Assembly: GCF_001074155.1 (NCBI RefSeq)
Contig: NZ_JUUZ01000026.1
Coordinates: 20,988 to 84,987, forward strand
Direction: 5' to 3'
Origin: Streptococcus pseudopneumoniae
GTDB taxonomy: Bacteria; Bacillota; Bacilli; Lactobacillales; Streptococcaceae
DNA length: 64,000 nucleotides
Of this stretch, positions 29,880 through 38,070 are shown in pieces. The notes under the pieces are model-generated. The model had not been told where the DNA came from, made no database searches, and was given only the letters and a program-made list of their open reading frames with translations. Both the position numbers and the translations under genes were made by a program. Every line of letters begins with the position of its first letter. The first letter of the stretch is position 1.

Positions 29880-31598
29880 TTATTTTACAAAGGCATTGAT
29901 TTCAGCTTCGATATTAGCAATCTTAGCTTGTGAATCTTCATTGCTTTCTCCAACAACGGCAATGTAGAACTTGATTTTTGGTTCAGTACCGGAAGGACGA
30001 ACTGCAATCCATGAACCATCAGCAAGTGTGTATTTCAAGACATCACTTGGAGGAGTGGTCAAGGCTGTCACAGTGCCATCAGCTGCAGTGGATGTTTGTT
30101 CTTTGAAATCTTCAATAACTGAGATAGCTGTTCCGTTCCACTCTTTTGGTGCGTTGTTGCGGAATTTAGCCATAATAGCTTTAATTTGTTCAGCACCGTC
30201 AACACCTGAAAGAGTTACAGAAATAGTCTTTTCAGCATAGTAGCCGTATTCTTTATAGATTTCTTCGATACCATCAGCAAGAGTCAAACCACGAGAACGG
30301 TAGTAGGCAGCAAGCTCAGCAACGACAAGAACGGCTTGGATAGCATCTTTATCACGCACAAATGGTTTAATCAAGTAACCGAAGCTTTCTTCAAATCCCA
30401 TCATGTAAGTGTGATTGTGTTTTTCTTCGAATTCTTGGATCTTTTCAGCGATAAATTTGAAACCAGTTAAAACATTAAACATGGTTGCGCCGTAGCTTTC
30501 AGCAATCTTAGTAACCAAGTCAGTTGAAACGATAGACTTGCAGAGTGCTGCGTTTTCTGGAAGAGTTCCAGCATTTTTGTGGGCTTCCAAGATGTACTTA
30601 GCCATGATAGCACCGATTTGGTTACCTGAAAGGTTGAGGTAGCTACCATCTTTTTGAAGAACTTCAACACCAACACGGTCAGCATCAGGGTCAGTCGCAA
30701 CAAGAACATCTGCCCCAACTTGGCGTCCAAGTTCTTCAGCAAGGGCAAAGGCCGCTTGGTTTTCTGGGTTTGGAGATTTAACAGTAGAGAAATCTGGATC
30801 TGGAATTGCTTGAGCTTCAACGACTTGTACTGAATCAAATCCTGCTTGAGCAAGAGCACGACGAGCCAACATTTCCCCAGTTCCGTGAAGTGGAGTGTAG
30901 ACAATCTTCATGTCTTTACCAAATTCTTCGATCAAGGCAGGGTTGATGTTAACGTCTTTTACTTCTTTGAGATATTCTGCATCGATTGATTCACCAATAA
31001 CTTCAATCAAACCAGATGCTTTTTCAGCCTCAACATCAGCGACTTCCACAGCAAATGGATTTTCGATCGCACGGATATAAGTAGTCAAAGCGTCTGCATC
31101 GTGTGGAGGCATTTGGCCACCATCTTCACCGTAAACCTTGTAACCATTAAATGGAGCAGGGTTGTGGCTGGCCGTAATCATGATACCTGCGAAGCAGTTG
31201 AGGTGACGAACAGCAAATGAAAGTTCTGGAGTTGGACGGAGACTTTCAAAGACATATGATTTAATACCGTGTTTTGCAAGAACTGCTGCTGATTCAAAGG
31301 CAAATTCTGGAGAGAAGTGACGGCTATCGTACGCGATGGCTACACCACGTTCTTTTTCATTTCCACCTTTTGACTCAATCAAACGAGCCAAACCTTCAGT
31401 TGCTTGACGAACAACGTAGATATTAATGCGGTTAGTACCGGCACCGATCAATCCACGCATACCAGCAGTACCAAATTCAAGGTTTGTGTAAAAGGCGTCT
31501 TCCTTTGTTTTTTCATCCATGCTTTCCAAATCACGACGAAGGTAATCTGGTAGGTCAGCGAAATCAGCCCATTTTTGGAAGTTTTCTTGGTAAGTCAT
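29880..31598 (-). CDS. pgm: Phosphoglucomutase
   Basis: A 572-residue alpha-D-phosphohexomutase that interconverts glucose 6-phosphate and glucose 1-phosphate for UDP-glucose, capsule and glycolipid synthesis. The phosphoserine loop is TASHNPAPFNGYKVYG (~residues 142-157), the metal loop DPDADRVGVE (~302), the sugar loop GFEESFG and the phosphate loop RPSGTEPKIKFY near the C terminus. The ATG at 31598 follows AAAGGAGAAATCTT. A TGGTATAAT promoter lies upstream. In pneumococci this gene affects capsule amount and the product feeds the CpoA/MGS glycolipid pathway also encoded here. Confidence 0.96.
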   Translation of the reverse strand: MTYQENFQKWADFADLPDYLRRDLESMDEKTKEDAFYTNLEFGTAGMRGLIGAGTNRINIYVVRQATEGLARLIESKGGNEKERGVAIAYDSRHFSPEFAFESAAVLAKHGIKSYVFESLRPTPELSFAVRHLNCFAGIMITASHNPAPFNGYKVYGEDGGQMPPHDADALTTYIRAIENPFAVEVADVEAEKASGLIEVIGESIDAEYLKEVKDVNINPALIEEFGKDMKIVYTPLHGTGEMLARRALAQAGFDSVQVVEAQAIPDPDFSTVKSPNPENQAAFALAEELGRQVGADVLVATDPDADRVGVEVLQKDGSYLNLSGNQIGAIMAKYILEAHKNAGTLPENAALCKSIVSTDLVTKIAESYGATMFNVLTGFKFIAEKIQEFEEKHNHTYMMGFEESFGYLIKPFVRDKDAIQAVLVVAELAAYYRSRGLTLADGIEEIYKEYGYYAEKTISVTLSGVDGAEQIKAIMAKFRNNAPKEWNGTAISVIEDFKEQTSTAADGTVTALTTPPSDVLKYTLADGSWIAVRPSGTEPKIKFYIAVVGESNEDSQAKIANIEAEINAFVK

Positions 31599-31634
31599 AA
31601 GATTTCTCCTTTAATATATAATCTAATCGCCTTC

Positions 31635-31643
31635 ATTATACCA
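31635..31643 (-). promoter_or_regulatory. Extended -10 promoter of pgm
   Basis: On the minus strand TGGTATAAT, about 37 bases before the start codon. Confidence 0.75.
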
Positions 31644-31776
31644 CTATTTAAAGTTTTAGTAAAACGTTAGCGTGGCTCAGTTATTTGAATTTAAGTTTCA
31701 TTTTAATCATAGAATGAGTAGATATTTATTATATTTAAAAATTTACAATATTTTTAAAGCGATTTCCTGTTTCTGG

Positions 31777-31805
31777 TTTGAAAATTTTTGACTGTATGGT
31801 ACAAT
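31777..31805 (+). promoter_or_regulatory. Promoter of the DUF5105-type lipoprotein gene
   Basis: TTTGAA (31777-31782), 17-base spacer, TACAAT (31800-31805) with TG extension. Confidence 0.6.
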
Positions 31806-31835
31806 ATAATAAATAAAAAAAGGAGATTTTCTATT

Positions 31836-33074
31836 ATGAAAAAGGTTCTTAAGCATTCTGCTTTAGTTTTGACTGCTTTAGCATTGGTAGCTTGTGGAAA
31901 TAGTAAGAAAGCAAGTGACAATGGTACTGCATCTAACTCAAACTTTGAAGTTTCTGTTAAAGACGGTATGTATGTCTTACCAAAAGATGAAGATTCATCA
32001 TCACACTATCTTGCTCTTCAAGTAGAAATTAAAAACAATCGTGATAAACAGTTTAGTTTTACCAGCCAAGATATCACACTTTATAACGAAAAAGATGAAA
32101 AAGTTGAACCAATTCAAATTTATGAATCTGACAGTAAAACAAAATTCATGTCATACGGAGATAGCCTCTCTAAAGGCAAGAGTGTTGCTGGTTATGTAGT
32201 TTATGAAGTTGATAAAGATGCTAAGTATGAACTTCACTTTGCGCCAAGCTTTTACGATGATGTAAAAGAAAATAAAAAAGGTAAAAATGACGTAGCTATC
32301 AAGGTTGACCCAAGCCAATACGAAGACACTATTGATGAAGCCAAAGAAGCTATGAAAAAATATGTTGATGCTGTTTACCTAGATGGTGAAAACACTGGTG
32401 GTGCATCAAACGTAAGCTTTACTAATGATAAAACTCAAATCGTCGCGCTTGAAGATAAAAAATCAGACAACAAGAAATCAGACGATAAGAAATCTGAAGA
32501 AAAGAAAGATGGTAATAAGTCTGAAGACAAAAAATCAGATGACAAAAAATCTTCAAGAGACTCTGATGTGATCACAAATGACGTGAAGGCTGATAGAGAA
32601 GAATTTATCAAGAAATTCATCGAGTCATTTGGTAAAGGATTCTACAACTACAAGCCTTCTGATTCTGAACTTCGTACATTTGCAGAAGCGTACATCAAAG
32701 CAAATGCAAAACGAGCAAAAGTTGATTACAAAGTAAAAACTTACTTGCCAGACTATGCAGTTATCTATGTAAGACCTGAAACAATCGATTTGGATAACTT
32801 GAATGTTCATGAATTGAGCCGTAAATTCTATGAAGAAAACAAAGGTAAATACAGCAACTACTCAGAAGCTATGAAAGCTGGTGAGAAGTACATTTTAGAA
32901 AATGCACCAAGTCAATTTGATTCAACTCCTCTTGATACTAGCGATAATATGCAAAAAGAAGGTTACGAAATCAAGATGACTAAGAAAGACGGTAAATGGA
33001 CAATCGACACATCTTCTAAGAACTATAACTTAAAAGATATGGCACGTACATTCCGTGGTGGTATTGGTTATTAA
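31836..33074 (+). CDS. Lipoprotein with DUF4352/DUF5105-like domains
   Basis: A 412-residue lipoprotein. The signal peptide MKKVLKHSALVLTALALVAC ends in a LVAC lipobox. The N-terminal domain (~residues 35-160) looks like a telomeric-repeat/DUF4352-type immunoglobulin fold (YLALQVEIKNNRDKQF, DITLYNEKDEKVEP); the C-terminal domain (~245-412) resembles DUF5105. They are joined by a Lys/Asp/Ser-rich linker (~residues 205-245) of imperfect DKKSD repeats. I chose ATG 31836 because AAAAGGAGATTTT precedes it and the lipobox fits; the frame is open further upstream. Function is not known; similar proteins occur in many mitis-group strains. Confidence 0.85.
   Translation: MKKVLKHSALVLTALALVACGNSKKASDNGTASNSNFEVSVKDGMYVLPKDEDSSSHYLALQVEIKNNRDKQFSFTSQDITLYNEKDEKVEPIQIYESDSKTKFMSYGDSLSKGKSVAGYVVYEVDKDAKYELHFAPSFYDDVKENKKGKNDVAIKVDPSQYEDTIDEAKEAMKKYVDAVYLDGENTGGASNVSFTNDKTQIVALEDKKSDNKKSDDKKSEEKKDGNKSEDKKSDDKKSSRDSDVITNDVKADREEFIKKFIESFGKGFYNYKPSDSELRTFAEAYIKANAKRAKVDYKVKTYLPDYAVIYVRPETIDLDNLNVHELSRKFYEENKGKYSNYSEAMKAGEKYILENAPSQFDSTPLDTSDNMQKEGYEIKMTKKDGKWTIDTSSKNYNLKDMARTFRGGIGY
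32452..32556 (+). repeat. DKKSD-type low-complexity repeat in the lipoprotein gene
   Basis: About seven imperfect repeats of a 15-24 base unit coding for DKKSD/EKKSE variants form the linker between the two domains. Such stretches can change length by slippage. Confidence 0.7.
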
Positions 33075-33080
33075 TATCTA

Positions 33081-33111
33081 AAAGTTCGAGCTTAAAGCTC
33101 GAACTTTTTTT
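33081..33111 (+). terminator. Terminator of the lipoprotein gene
   Basis: AAAGTTCGAGCTT pairs with AAGCTCGAACTTT, with a one-base loop centre and a T tract of seven. Confidence 0.92.
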
Positions 33112-33118
33112 ATTTGAA

Positions 33119-33147
33119 TTGTTAAAAACTGAAAAAGATAGTAAAAT
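33119..33147 (+). promoter_or_regulatory. Promoter of the ABC-F gene, leaderless
   Basis: TTGTTA (33119-33124), 17-base spacer, TAAAAT (33142-33147). The ATG at 33154 is 6 bases past the -10 and no ribosome binding site is present. Confidence 0.6.
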
Positions 33148-33153
33148 AGTTAC

Positions 33154-35055
33154 ATGATTATTTTACAAGCTAATAAAATCGAACGTTCTTTTGCAGGCGA
33201 TGTTCTATTTGAAAATATAAATCTACAAGTAGATGAAAGAGATCGTATTGCTCTCGTTGGGAAAAATGGAGCAGGTAAGTCGACGCTATTAAAGATATTA
33301 GTCGGGGAAGAAGAGCCAACTTCTGGTGAGATTAATAAGAAAAAAGATATTTCCCTTTCTTACTTAGCACAGGATAGTCGATTTGAATCAGAAAATACTA
33401 TCTATGACGAGATGCTTCACGTCTTTGACGACTTACGTACTACAGAGAAACAGCTTCGCCAAATGGAACTGGAGATGGGGGAAAAGACAGGTGCAGATCT
33501 CGATAAGCTCATGTCAGACTACGATCGTCTATCTGAAGAATTTCGTCAAGCTGGAGGATTTACCTATGAAGCTGATATTCGCGCCATTTTAAATGGTTTT
33601 AAGTTTGATGAGTCTATGTGGCAGATGCGAATCGCTGAGCTTTCTGGAGGTCAAAACACAAGATTAGCCCTAGCCAAAATGCTCCTTGAAAAGCCAAATC
33701 TCTTGGTTTTGGATGAGCCAACCAACCACCTGGATATTGAAACCATTGCCTGGTTAGAAAACTATCTGGTAAACTATAGCGGTGCACTCATTATCGTCAG
33801 TCACGACCGTTATTTCCTCGATAAGGTAGCAACCATAACACTCGACTTAACCAAACATTCTTTAGATAGATACGTAGGAAACTACTCAAGCTTTGTGGAG
33901 CAGAAAGAGCAGAAGTTACTGACTGAAGCTAAGAACTACGAAAAGCAACAGAAGGAAATTGCTGCTTTAGAAGACTTTGTTAACCGAAATCTCGTTCGAG
34001 CATCGACAACCAAGCGTGCTCAATCTAGACGTAAACAACTGGAAAAGATGGAGCGTTTAGATAAGCCTGAAGCTGGGAATAAATCAGCCAATATGACCTT
34101 TCACTCTGATAAAACATCTGGTAATATTGTGCTGACAGTTGAGAATGCTGCTATAGGTTATGATGGGGAAATACTATCTGAGCCTATCAATCTCGACCTT
34201 CGTAAGATGAATGCCGTAGCAGTTGTAGGTCCTAATGGTATTGGTAAGACTACCTTTATCAAGTCTATTGTTGATCAGATTCCCTTCATTAAGGGTGAGA
34301 AGCGTTTCGGTGCCAATGTTGAAGTTGGTTACTATGACCAAACTCAAAGTAAGTTAACTCCAAGCAATACTGTTTTAGACGAACTTTGGAATGACTTTAG
34401 ATTGACGCCAGAAGTAGAAATCCGTAATCGCTTAGGTGCATTTCTTTTCTCGGGTGATGATGTTAAGAAATCAGTTGGTATGCTTTCAGGTGGAGAGAAA
34501 GCTCGCTTGTTACTGGCTAAACTATCAATGGAAAATAATAACTTCCTGATTCTTGACGAGCCGACCAACCATTTGGATATTGATAGTAAGGAAGTTCTGG
34601 AAAATGCACTAATTGACTTTGATGGAACTCTTCTATTTGTCAGCCATGACCGTTATTTTATCAATCGTGTCGCTACACATGTTCTGGAATTGTCCGAAAA
34701 TGGTTCGACCGTCTATTTGGGTGATTATGACTATTATGTTGAAAAAAAAGCAGAGTTGGCAGCTAGTCAAGAGGAAGAAGCGTCAACTTATAGCCAAGAA
34801 AAAGTGGCTTCTCCAGTTAATGACTACCAAGCTCAAAAGGAAAGTCAAAAAGAACTTCGTAAATTGATGAGACAAATCGAAAGTCTTGAGACAGAAATCG
34901 AAGAGCTGGAAACTCAAGCCCAAGTTATCTCTGAACAAATGCATACCACCAATGATGCAGATGAACTCATGCAATTACAAGCAGAACTTGATAAGATTAG
35001 TCAGCGTCATGAAGAAGCTATGCTGGAGTGGGAAGAACTATCGGAGCAGGTATAG
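33154..35055 (+). CDS. ABC-F family ATPase (YdiF-like)
   Basis: A 633-residue soluble protein with two ABC domains: Walker A GKNGAGKSTLLK (~residues 37-48) and GPNGIGKTTF (~365), signatures LSGGQNTRLAL and LSGGEKARLLL, and Walker B segments followed by DEPTNHLDI in both halves. The inter-domain linker (~240-325) has the charged coiled-coil form of ABC-F proteins, and a C-terminal coiled coil (~555-633) follows. ABC-F proteins bind the ribosomal E site and adjust translation, and some protect against antibiotics; the overall form fits the housekeeping YdiF type. The start codon is predicted leaderless. Confidence 0.9.
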   Translation: MIILQANKIERSFAGDVLFENINLQVDERDRIALVGKNGAGKSTLLKILVGEEEPTSGEINKKKDISLSYLAQDSRFESENTIYDEMLHVFDDLRTTEKQLRQMELEMGEKTGADLDKLMSDYDRLSEEFRQAGGFTYEADIRAILNGFKFDESMWQMRIAELSGGQNTRLALAKMLLEKPNLLVLDEPTNHLDIETIAWLENYLVNYSGALIIVSHDRYFLDKVATITLDLTKHSLDRYVGNYSSFVEQKEQKLLTEAKNYEKQQKEIAALEDFVNRNLVRASTTKRAQSRRKQLEKMERLDKPEAGNKSANMTFHSDKTSGNIVLTVENAAIGYDGEILSEPINLDLRKMNAVAVVGPNGIGKTTFIKSIVDQIPFIKGEKRFGANVEVGYYDQTQSKLTPSNTVLDELWNDFRLTPEVEIRNRLGAFLFSGDDVKKSVGMLSGGEKARLLLAKLSMENNNFLILDEPTNHLDIDSKEVLENALIDFDGTLLFVSHDRYFINRVATHVLELSENGSTVYLGDYDYYVEKKAELAASQEEEASTYSQEKVASPVNDYQAQKESQKELRKLMRQIESLETEIEELETQAQVISEQMHTTNDADELMQLQAELDKISQRHEEAMLEWEELSEQV

Positions 35056-35062
35056 ATATAAA

Positions 35063-35094
35063 TAAAAAAGCAGTGATAATACACTGCTTTTTCA
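35063..35094 (+). terminator. Terminator of the ABC-F gene
   Basis: AAAAAGCAGTG pairs with CACTGCTTTTT around a 6-base loop. Confidence 0.92.
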
Positions 35095-35119
35095 ATTATT
35101 AATAATATTTTATCTATAA

Positions 35120-35191
35120 TCCACCCTGAGGGAATCGAACCCCCATCTTAAGAACCGGAATCTTACGTGATATCCATTACACTAAGGGTGG
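35120..35191 (-). tRNA. tRNA-Arg (anticodon CCG)
   Basis: The minus strand folds as a complete tRNA: acceptor stem CCACCCT/AGGGTGG, D arm GTGT-AATGGATA-TCAC, anticodon stem TAAGA/TCTTA with loop TTCCGGT giving anticodon CCG, T arm with GGTTCGATTCC, and discriminator A. CCA is not encoded. It reads the Arg codon CGG. It sits alone, not in a tRNA cluster. Confidence 0.93.
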
Positions 35192-35258
35192 AAACTCTCA
35201 TCATTATATCAAAAATAGGAGTTTTACTCAAGACTAAAACAAATGTAAAAAGAGGAAG

Positions 35259-35287
35259 AAAAAAAGATTTAGACAATATCTAAATCC
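35259..35287 (-). terminator. Terminator of mscL
   Basis: On the minus strand GGATTTAGA-TATTG-TCTAAATC followed by a long T tract. Confidence 0.85.
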
Positions 35288-35297
35288 TTTTACATTT

Positions 35298-35678
35298 TTA
35301 GTTTTTTTCAAGAAGTGCTTTGATTTCTTGAAGAACTTCCAATTCAGTTGGAGCTGCTGGTCCTTCTTCAACGACTTCCTCTTTCTTACGAAGGTTTTGA
35401 GCTTTTTCAATAGCTTTAATCATGAAGAAGAGAACAGTACCAATTACAACGAAGTTGATAACAGCGCTCAAGAATTTACCATATGTAACACCATTCCAAG
35501 CAAGCTCAGCAATGTTTTGTACATTCGCAGCTTCCAAGGCTGGGTTCAATAGAAGTGGAGTGATGATATCATTAACAAATGAATTGATGATAGCACCAAA
35601 AGCAGTGGCGATTATCACACCGACAGCAAGGTCAACGACGTTGCCACGGAGCAAGAAATCTTTAAGATCCTTTAACAT
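35298..35678 (-). CDS. mscL: Large-conductance mechanosensitive channel MscL
   Basis: A 126-residue homopentameric channel that opens under membrane tension after hypo-osmotic shock. The N-terminal helix and pore-lining TM1 are plain (FLLRGNVVDLAVGVIIATAFG), followed by NDIITPLL, TM2 (LSAVINFVVIGTVLFFMIKA) and the cytosolic C-terminal helix (ELEVLQEIKALLEK). It is preceded on its strand by GAAAGGAAAAAG as ribosome binding site. Confidence 0.96.
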   Translation of the reverse strand: MLKDLKDFLLRGNVVDLAVGVIIATAFGAIINSFVNDIITPLLLNPALEAANVQNIAELAWNGVTYGKFLSAVINFVVIGTVLFFMIKAIEKAQNLRKKEEVVEEGPAAPTELEVLQEIKALLEKN

Positions 35679-35748
35679 AATCTTTTTCCTTTCGAAATTT
35701 TTCAGTCTAAATTATATCGTAAATCTATGTTGAATGCAAGAAAAGTGC

Positions 35749-36183
35749 TCATTTATTTTTAAAAACAAAAAGCTTGCTAAATAGGTAATTTAAAACAACA
35801 ATTGTAACTTGAGCAAACCCTATTTCAATTGTATTAATTATATTAATATCATCACCTACAAATTGACCAATAATATGAGGAAATTCAGTGACAAAGATAA
35901 AGGTTAATACCATATCAAGTAAGAAGGTAAAAAGTCTAGCTCCTGAGAATTTGATAAGACGTCTAAACCAATTTGCTCGTTTTTGTTTAAAAACAATAGT
36001 GTCATTCGTGAAGAAAGCGAATAGAATACCTGTTATATTACCTAGAGCAGTAGCTGTTAATTCTTGCTGTGTCAAGTAAAAAATAATCATGCGAGTCCCT
36101 ACAGAAACAATTGTAGTAGCAACGCCGAAAAATAAATAAGATAAAATTTCGTTATCGAAGAATTTTTTAATGTATCTTTTCAT
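35749..36183 (-). CDS. GtrA-family membrane protein
   Basis: A 144-residue protein with four membrane helices of the GtrA/DPMS-associated family, which help move polyprenol-linked sugars across the membrane. Conserved features are YLFFGVATTIVSVGTRM near the N terminus, FTNDTIVFKQK in the middle and the C-terminal VVLNYLFSKLFVFK. No glycosyltransferase partner is adjacent. The -10 box TATACT (minus, 36190-36195) lies only 6 bases before the ATG and no ribosome binding site is seen, so it is predicted leaderless. Confidence 0.85.
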   Translation of the reverse strand: MKRYIKKFFDNEILSYLFFGVATTIVSVGTRMIIFYLTQQELTATALGNITGILFAFFTNDTIVFKQKRANWFRRLIKFSGARLFTFLLDMVLTFIFVTEFPHIIGQFVGDDINIINTIEIGFAQVTIVVLNYLFSKLFVFKNK

Positions 36184-36187
36184 AAGA

Positions 36188-36224
36188 TTAGTATAGCATA
36201 AAGCCTTTAAATGTGCTATACTAA
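36188..36224. promoter_or_regulatory. Divergent extended -10 promoters forming an inverted repeat
   Basis: TTAGTATAGCA (36188-36198) and TGCTATACTAA (36214-36224) are perfect inverted copies, 15 bases apart. Each is an extended -10 box: the left one for gtrA on the minus strand, the right one for the preQ1-II/queT transcript on the plus strand. Confidence 0.75.
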
Positions 36225-36243
36225 TAAAGTTGACTTGTTCAAC

Positions 36244-36303
36244 CCTTGGTGCTTAGCTTCTTTCACCAAGCATATTAAACGCGGTGGGAGCCGCTAAAGG
36301 AGA
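36244..36303 (+). promoter_or_regulatory. preQ1-II riboswitch (COG4708 RNA)
   Basis: The leader contains CTTGGTGCTTAGCTTCTTTC, then CACCAAGCAT and an ACGCGG...CCGC hairpin leading into AAAGGAG. This is the layout of the streptococcal preQ1-II riboswitch: P2 formed by CTTGGTG/CACCAAG, with the 3' end including the ribosome binding site. Ligand binding would hide the site and reduce queT translation. Confidence 0.93.
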
Positions 36304-36307
36304 AAAC

Positions 36308-36817
36308 ATGAAAAAACTTACTGTCCGCGATTTGGCTGACATTGCCATTGTCGCAGCTATTTATGTGGTTTTGACTATCACACCACCACTCAATGCTATC
36401 AGCTACGGTGCTTATCAGTTCCGCATTTCTGAAATGATGAACTTCCTAGCTTTTTATAATCCTAAGTACATTATCGGTGTTACTCTTGGATGTATGGTTG
36501 CTAATTTTTTCAGTTTTGGACTCATTGATGTCGCTGTAGGTGGAGGATCAACTCTTGTCTTCCTAAGCTTAGGAGTTTGGTTGTTCAGTAAATATAGTAA
36601 AGACTATCTTTTTAATGGATTAATTCGAAAAGATCATTTCTTCTTTTCAATTCTATTTTCAATTTCAATGATCACCATTGCTGCTGAATTGAACATTGTA
36701 GCAGAAGCACCATTCTTCTTTACATGGTTCACTACTGGTATCGGAGAATTCGCTTCATTAATTGTTGGTGCAATTATCATTGGTAAAATTGGTCAACGTA
36801 TTGATTTGACTAGATAA
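36308..36817 (+). CDS. queT: QueT queuosine precursor transporter
   Basis: A 169-residue membrane protein with five or six helices, the substrate-binding S component of an ECF-type importer for queuosine precursors such as preQ1. The N terminus KKLTVRDLADIAIVAAIYVV and segment ISYGAYQFRISEMMNFL are family-typical. ATG 36308 follows AAAGGAG, which is part of the preQ1-II riboswitch; earlier in-frame codons lie within the riboswitch and are excluded. The general ECF module is not in the window. Confidence 0.95.
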   Translation: MKKLTVRDLADIAIVAAIYVVLTITPPLNAISYGAYQFRISEMMNFLAFYNPKYIIGVTLGCMVANFFSFGLIDVAVGGGSTLVFLSLGVWLFSKYSKDYLFNGLIRKDHFFFSILFSISMITIAAELNIVAEAPFFFTWFTTGIGEFASLIVGAIIIGKIGQRIDLTR

Positions 36818-36839
36818 AGATATCTTATCAACCATTCGT

Positions 36840-36870
36840 AAAAAGGGCTGAACTTTGTTCAGCCTTTTTC
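36840..36870 (+). terminator. Terminator of queT
   Basis: GGGCTGAAC-TTT-GTTCAGCC followed by TTTTTC. Confidence 0.9.
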
Positions 36871-36900
36871 TTTGTCTATAAAATAGATGTTCATTAAAAG

Positions 36901-36909
36901 TGGTATAAT
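36901..36909 (+). promoter_or_regulatory. Extended -10 promoter of the 139-residue membrane protein gene
   Basis: TGGTATAAT, 24 bases before the ATG. Confidence 0.7.
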
Positions 36910-36933
36910 AAAGAAAAAAGGGATTATTTTAAT

Positions 36934-37353
36934 ATGTATAGTTATCGTATTTCAGTTTTTGAAGTCCTTTGGAAAAATCAGGTCATTAGATTTTTGTTAA
37001 TTTTTTTAGCACTATTTTATTTCTATCTTTTTTTCCAAAGAGTTAAGACATCCTTAAAAAGTGGTGGGAGTATGTTGGATCCTTTTCATATTGCAAAGGG
37101 AAGATTATACATTCACACGATTATTCTTTTTAGAAAAAGGATTGTTCCTCTAGCTGAAATTAGACAGATTGATATTGATTACGTTCGAGGGAGAAGAATG
37201 AATGGGGACAGGTATCATCTGTACTTTACAAGGAAAGATGGAAAATCTTTTACTTTTCATTTTGGAAAAAGCAAAAGAAACGAGGAGTTATTGAAAAATC
37301 TTGCCAATGTGGCCAAGAAGTGCCATATTAAAATCTATTATTATTATTATTAA
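36934..37353 (+). CDS. Membrane-anchored protein with PH-like domain, unknown function
   Basis: A 139-residue protein with one N-terminal membrane helix (IRFLLIFLALFYFYLFF, ~residues 18-34) and a cytosolic part that reads like a bacterial PH-type beta barrel (IAKGRLYIHTIILFRKRIVP, IDYVRGRRMNGDRYHLYF, GKSFTFHFG). The C terminus ends in five tyrosines encoded by five TAT triplets (37336-37350). I do not recognise the family. Ribosome binding site is AAAAAGGGA at some distance. It marks the left side of the accessory stretch. Confidence 0.65.
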   Translation: MYSYRISVFEVLWKNQVIRFLLIFLALFYFYLFFQRVKTSLKSGGSMLDPFHIAKGRLYIHTIILFRKRIVPLAEIRQIDIDYVRGRRMNGDRYHLYFTRKDGKSFTFHFGKSKRNEELLKNLANVAKKCHIKIYYYYY

Positions 37354-37377
37354 GAGTCGATTGCTAAAATTGAATTG

Positions 37378-37400
37378 TTGTCATTTGTGACAATTGTCAA
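37378..37400. promoter_or_regulatory. TTGTCA/TGACAA inverted repeats before the SUKH gene
   Basis: TTGTCA-TTTG-TGACAA (37378-37393) overlaps a perfect 12-base palindrome TGACAATTGTCA (37388-37399). This looks like a dimeric regulator site or a small RNA stem; no matching regulator is recognised in the window. Confidence 0.4.
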
Positions 37401-37419
37401 ATCCAGGAGAGTAGCTAAT

Positions 37420-38058
37420 ATGCTTCAACTACAAGTAATAAGAGAAGATAATTAACTGAGAAACTTATTGATGAAAGAATGCGATATTCTCTTTTATGAC
37501 CAGTTGAAAGAGGTTGAATTTTCTCAGAACAATGAAGTTTATTCTCTTTCGCCCATAGACTTTGCTAAAGACGGTAGTGGGGGAGAATATGTAATTCTTG
37601 AGGATGAGAGTATCGGCTTTATAGGGAGTGAAGGCCAAGTTGGTCGGGTAGCAGAAAGTCTTGACGACTTGCTTACTTTCTTACTCCATGCTGGTTCTAT
37701 CACTGATTTTTCTTGTCGTTTACTCTATCAAAACAAGGATTTGTTGGTAAAATTCTGTCAAGGATTTCTCAATAAAGCACGAGAAAACTACCAGTCAAAA
37801 GGTGAAGAATGGGATAAAGTGAGAGCTCTACTTGCACAAGAGTTGGGACTCGAATTTCAGCCAGAGAAACTGCAAGAGTTAGCGTTCAATTTTTATCATT
37901 CAGCGATAAGAACCCCTCTATTCACTTGTAAATATGGTCATGGTGAGAATGAATATGTCAGCGATTCTGTTTTATCAGATATTGTCGGCTTGTGGGTTTC
38001 AGAGCTTGTAGGATTGACTGCAGAAGAAATTGAAGCTTTTGCTAACATTCAAATGTAA
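37420..38058 (+). pseudogene. SUKH (SMI1/KNR4)-type gene with in-frame TAA near the 5' end
   Basis: The recognisable part runs from ATG 37471 (195 residues). Its core SPIDFAKDGSGGEYVILED, then GFIGSEGQVGRVAESLDDLL, is typical of SMI1/KNR4 (SUKH) domains, many of which are immunity proteins against secreted toxins. ATG 37471 has no ribosome binding site. In the same frame an earlier ATG at 37420 with AGGAGAG (37404-37410) opens MLQLQVIREDN and hits TAA at 37453-37455; the frame then continues into the SUKH part. So either a nonsense mutation cut off the natural N terminus, or translation restarts at 37471. No toxin gene is adjacent. Confidence 0.65.
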
Positions 38059-38070
38059 AGAACAAGAATT

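Noticed and set aside
30467..30904. 145-codon open frame on the same strand as pgm in another frame
   Set aside because: It lies fully inside the well-supported phosphoglucomutase gene, is Leu/Lys-rich shadow sequence and has no ribosome binding site.
31660..31685. cre-like sequence and TTTAAG-N5-TTTTAA near the pgm promoter
   Set aside because: Three mismatches to cre and two mismatches in the second CiaR half-site, no better than chance in AT-rich DNA.
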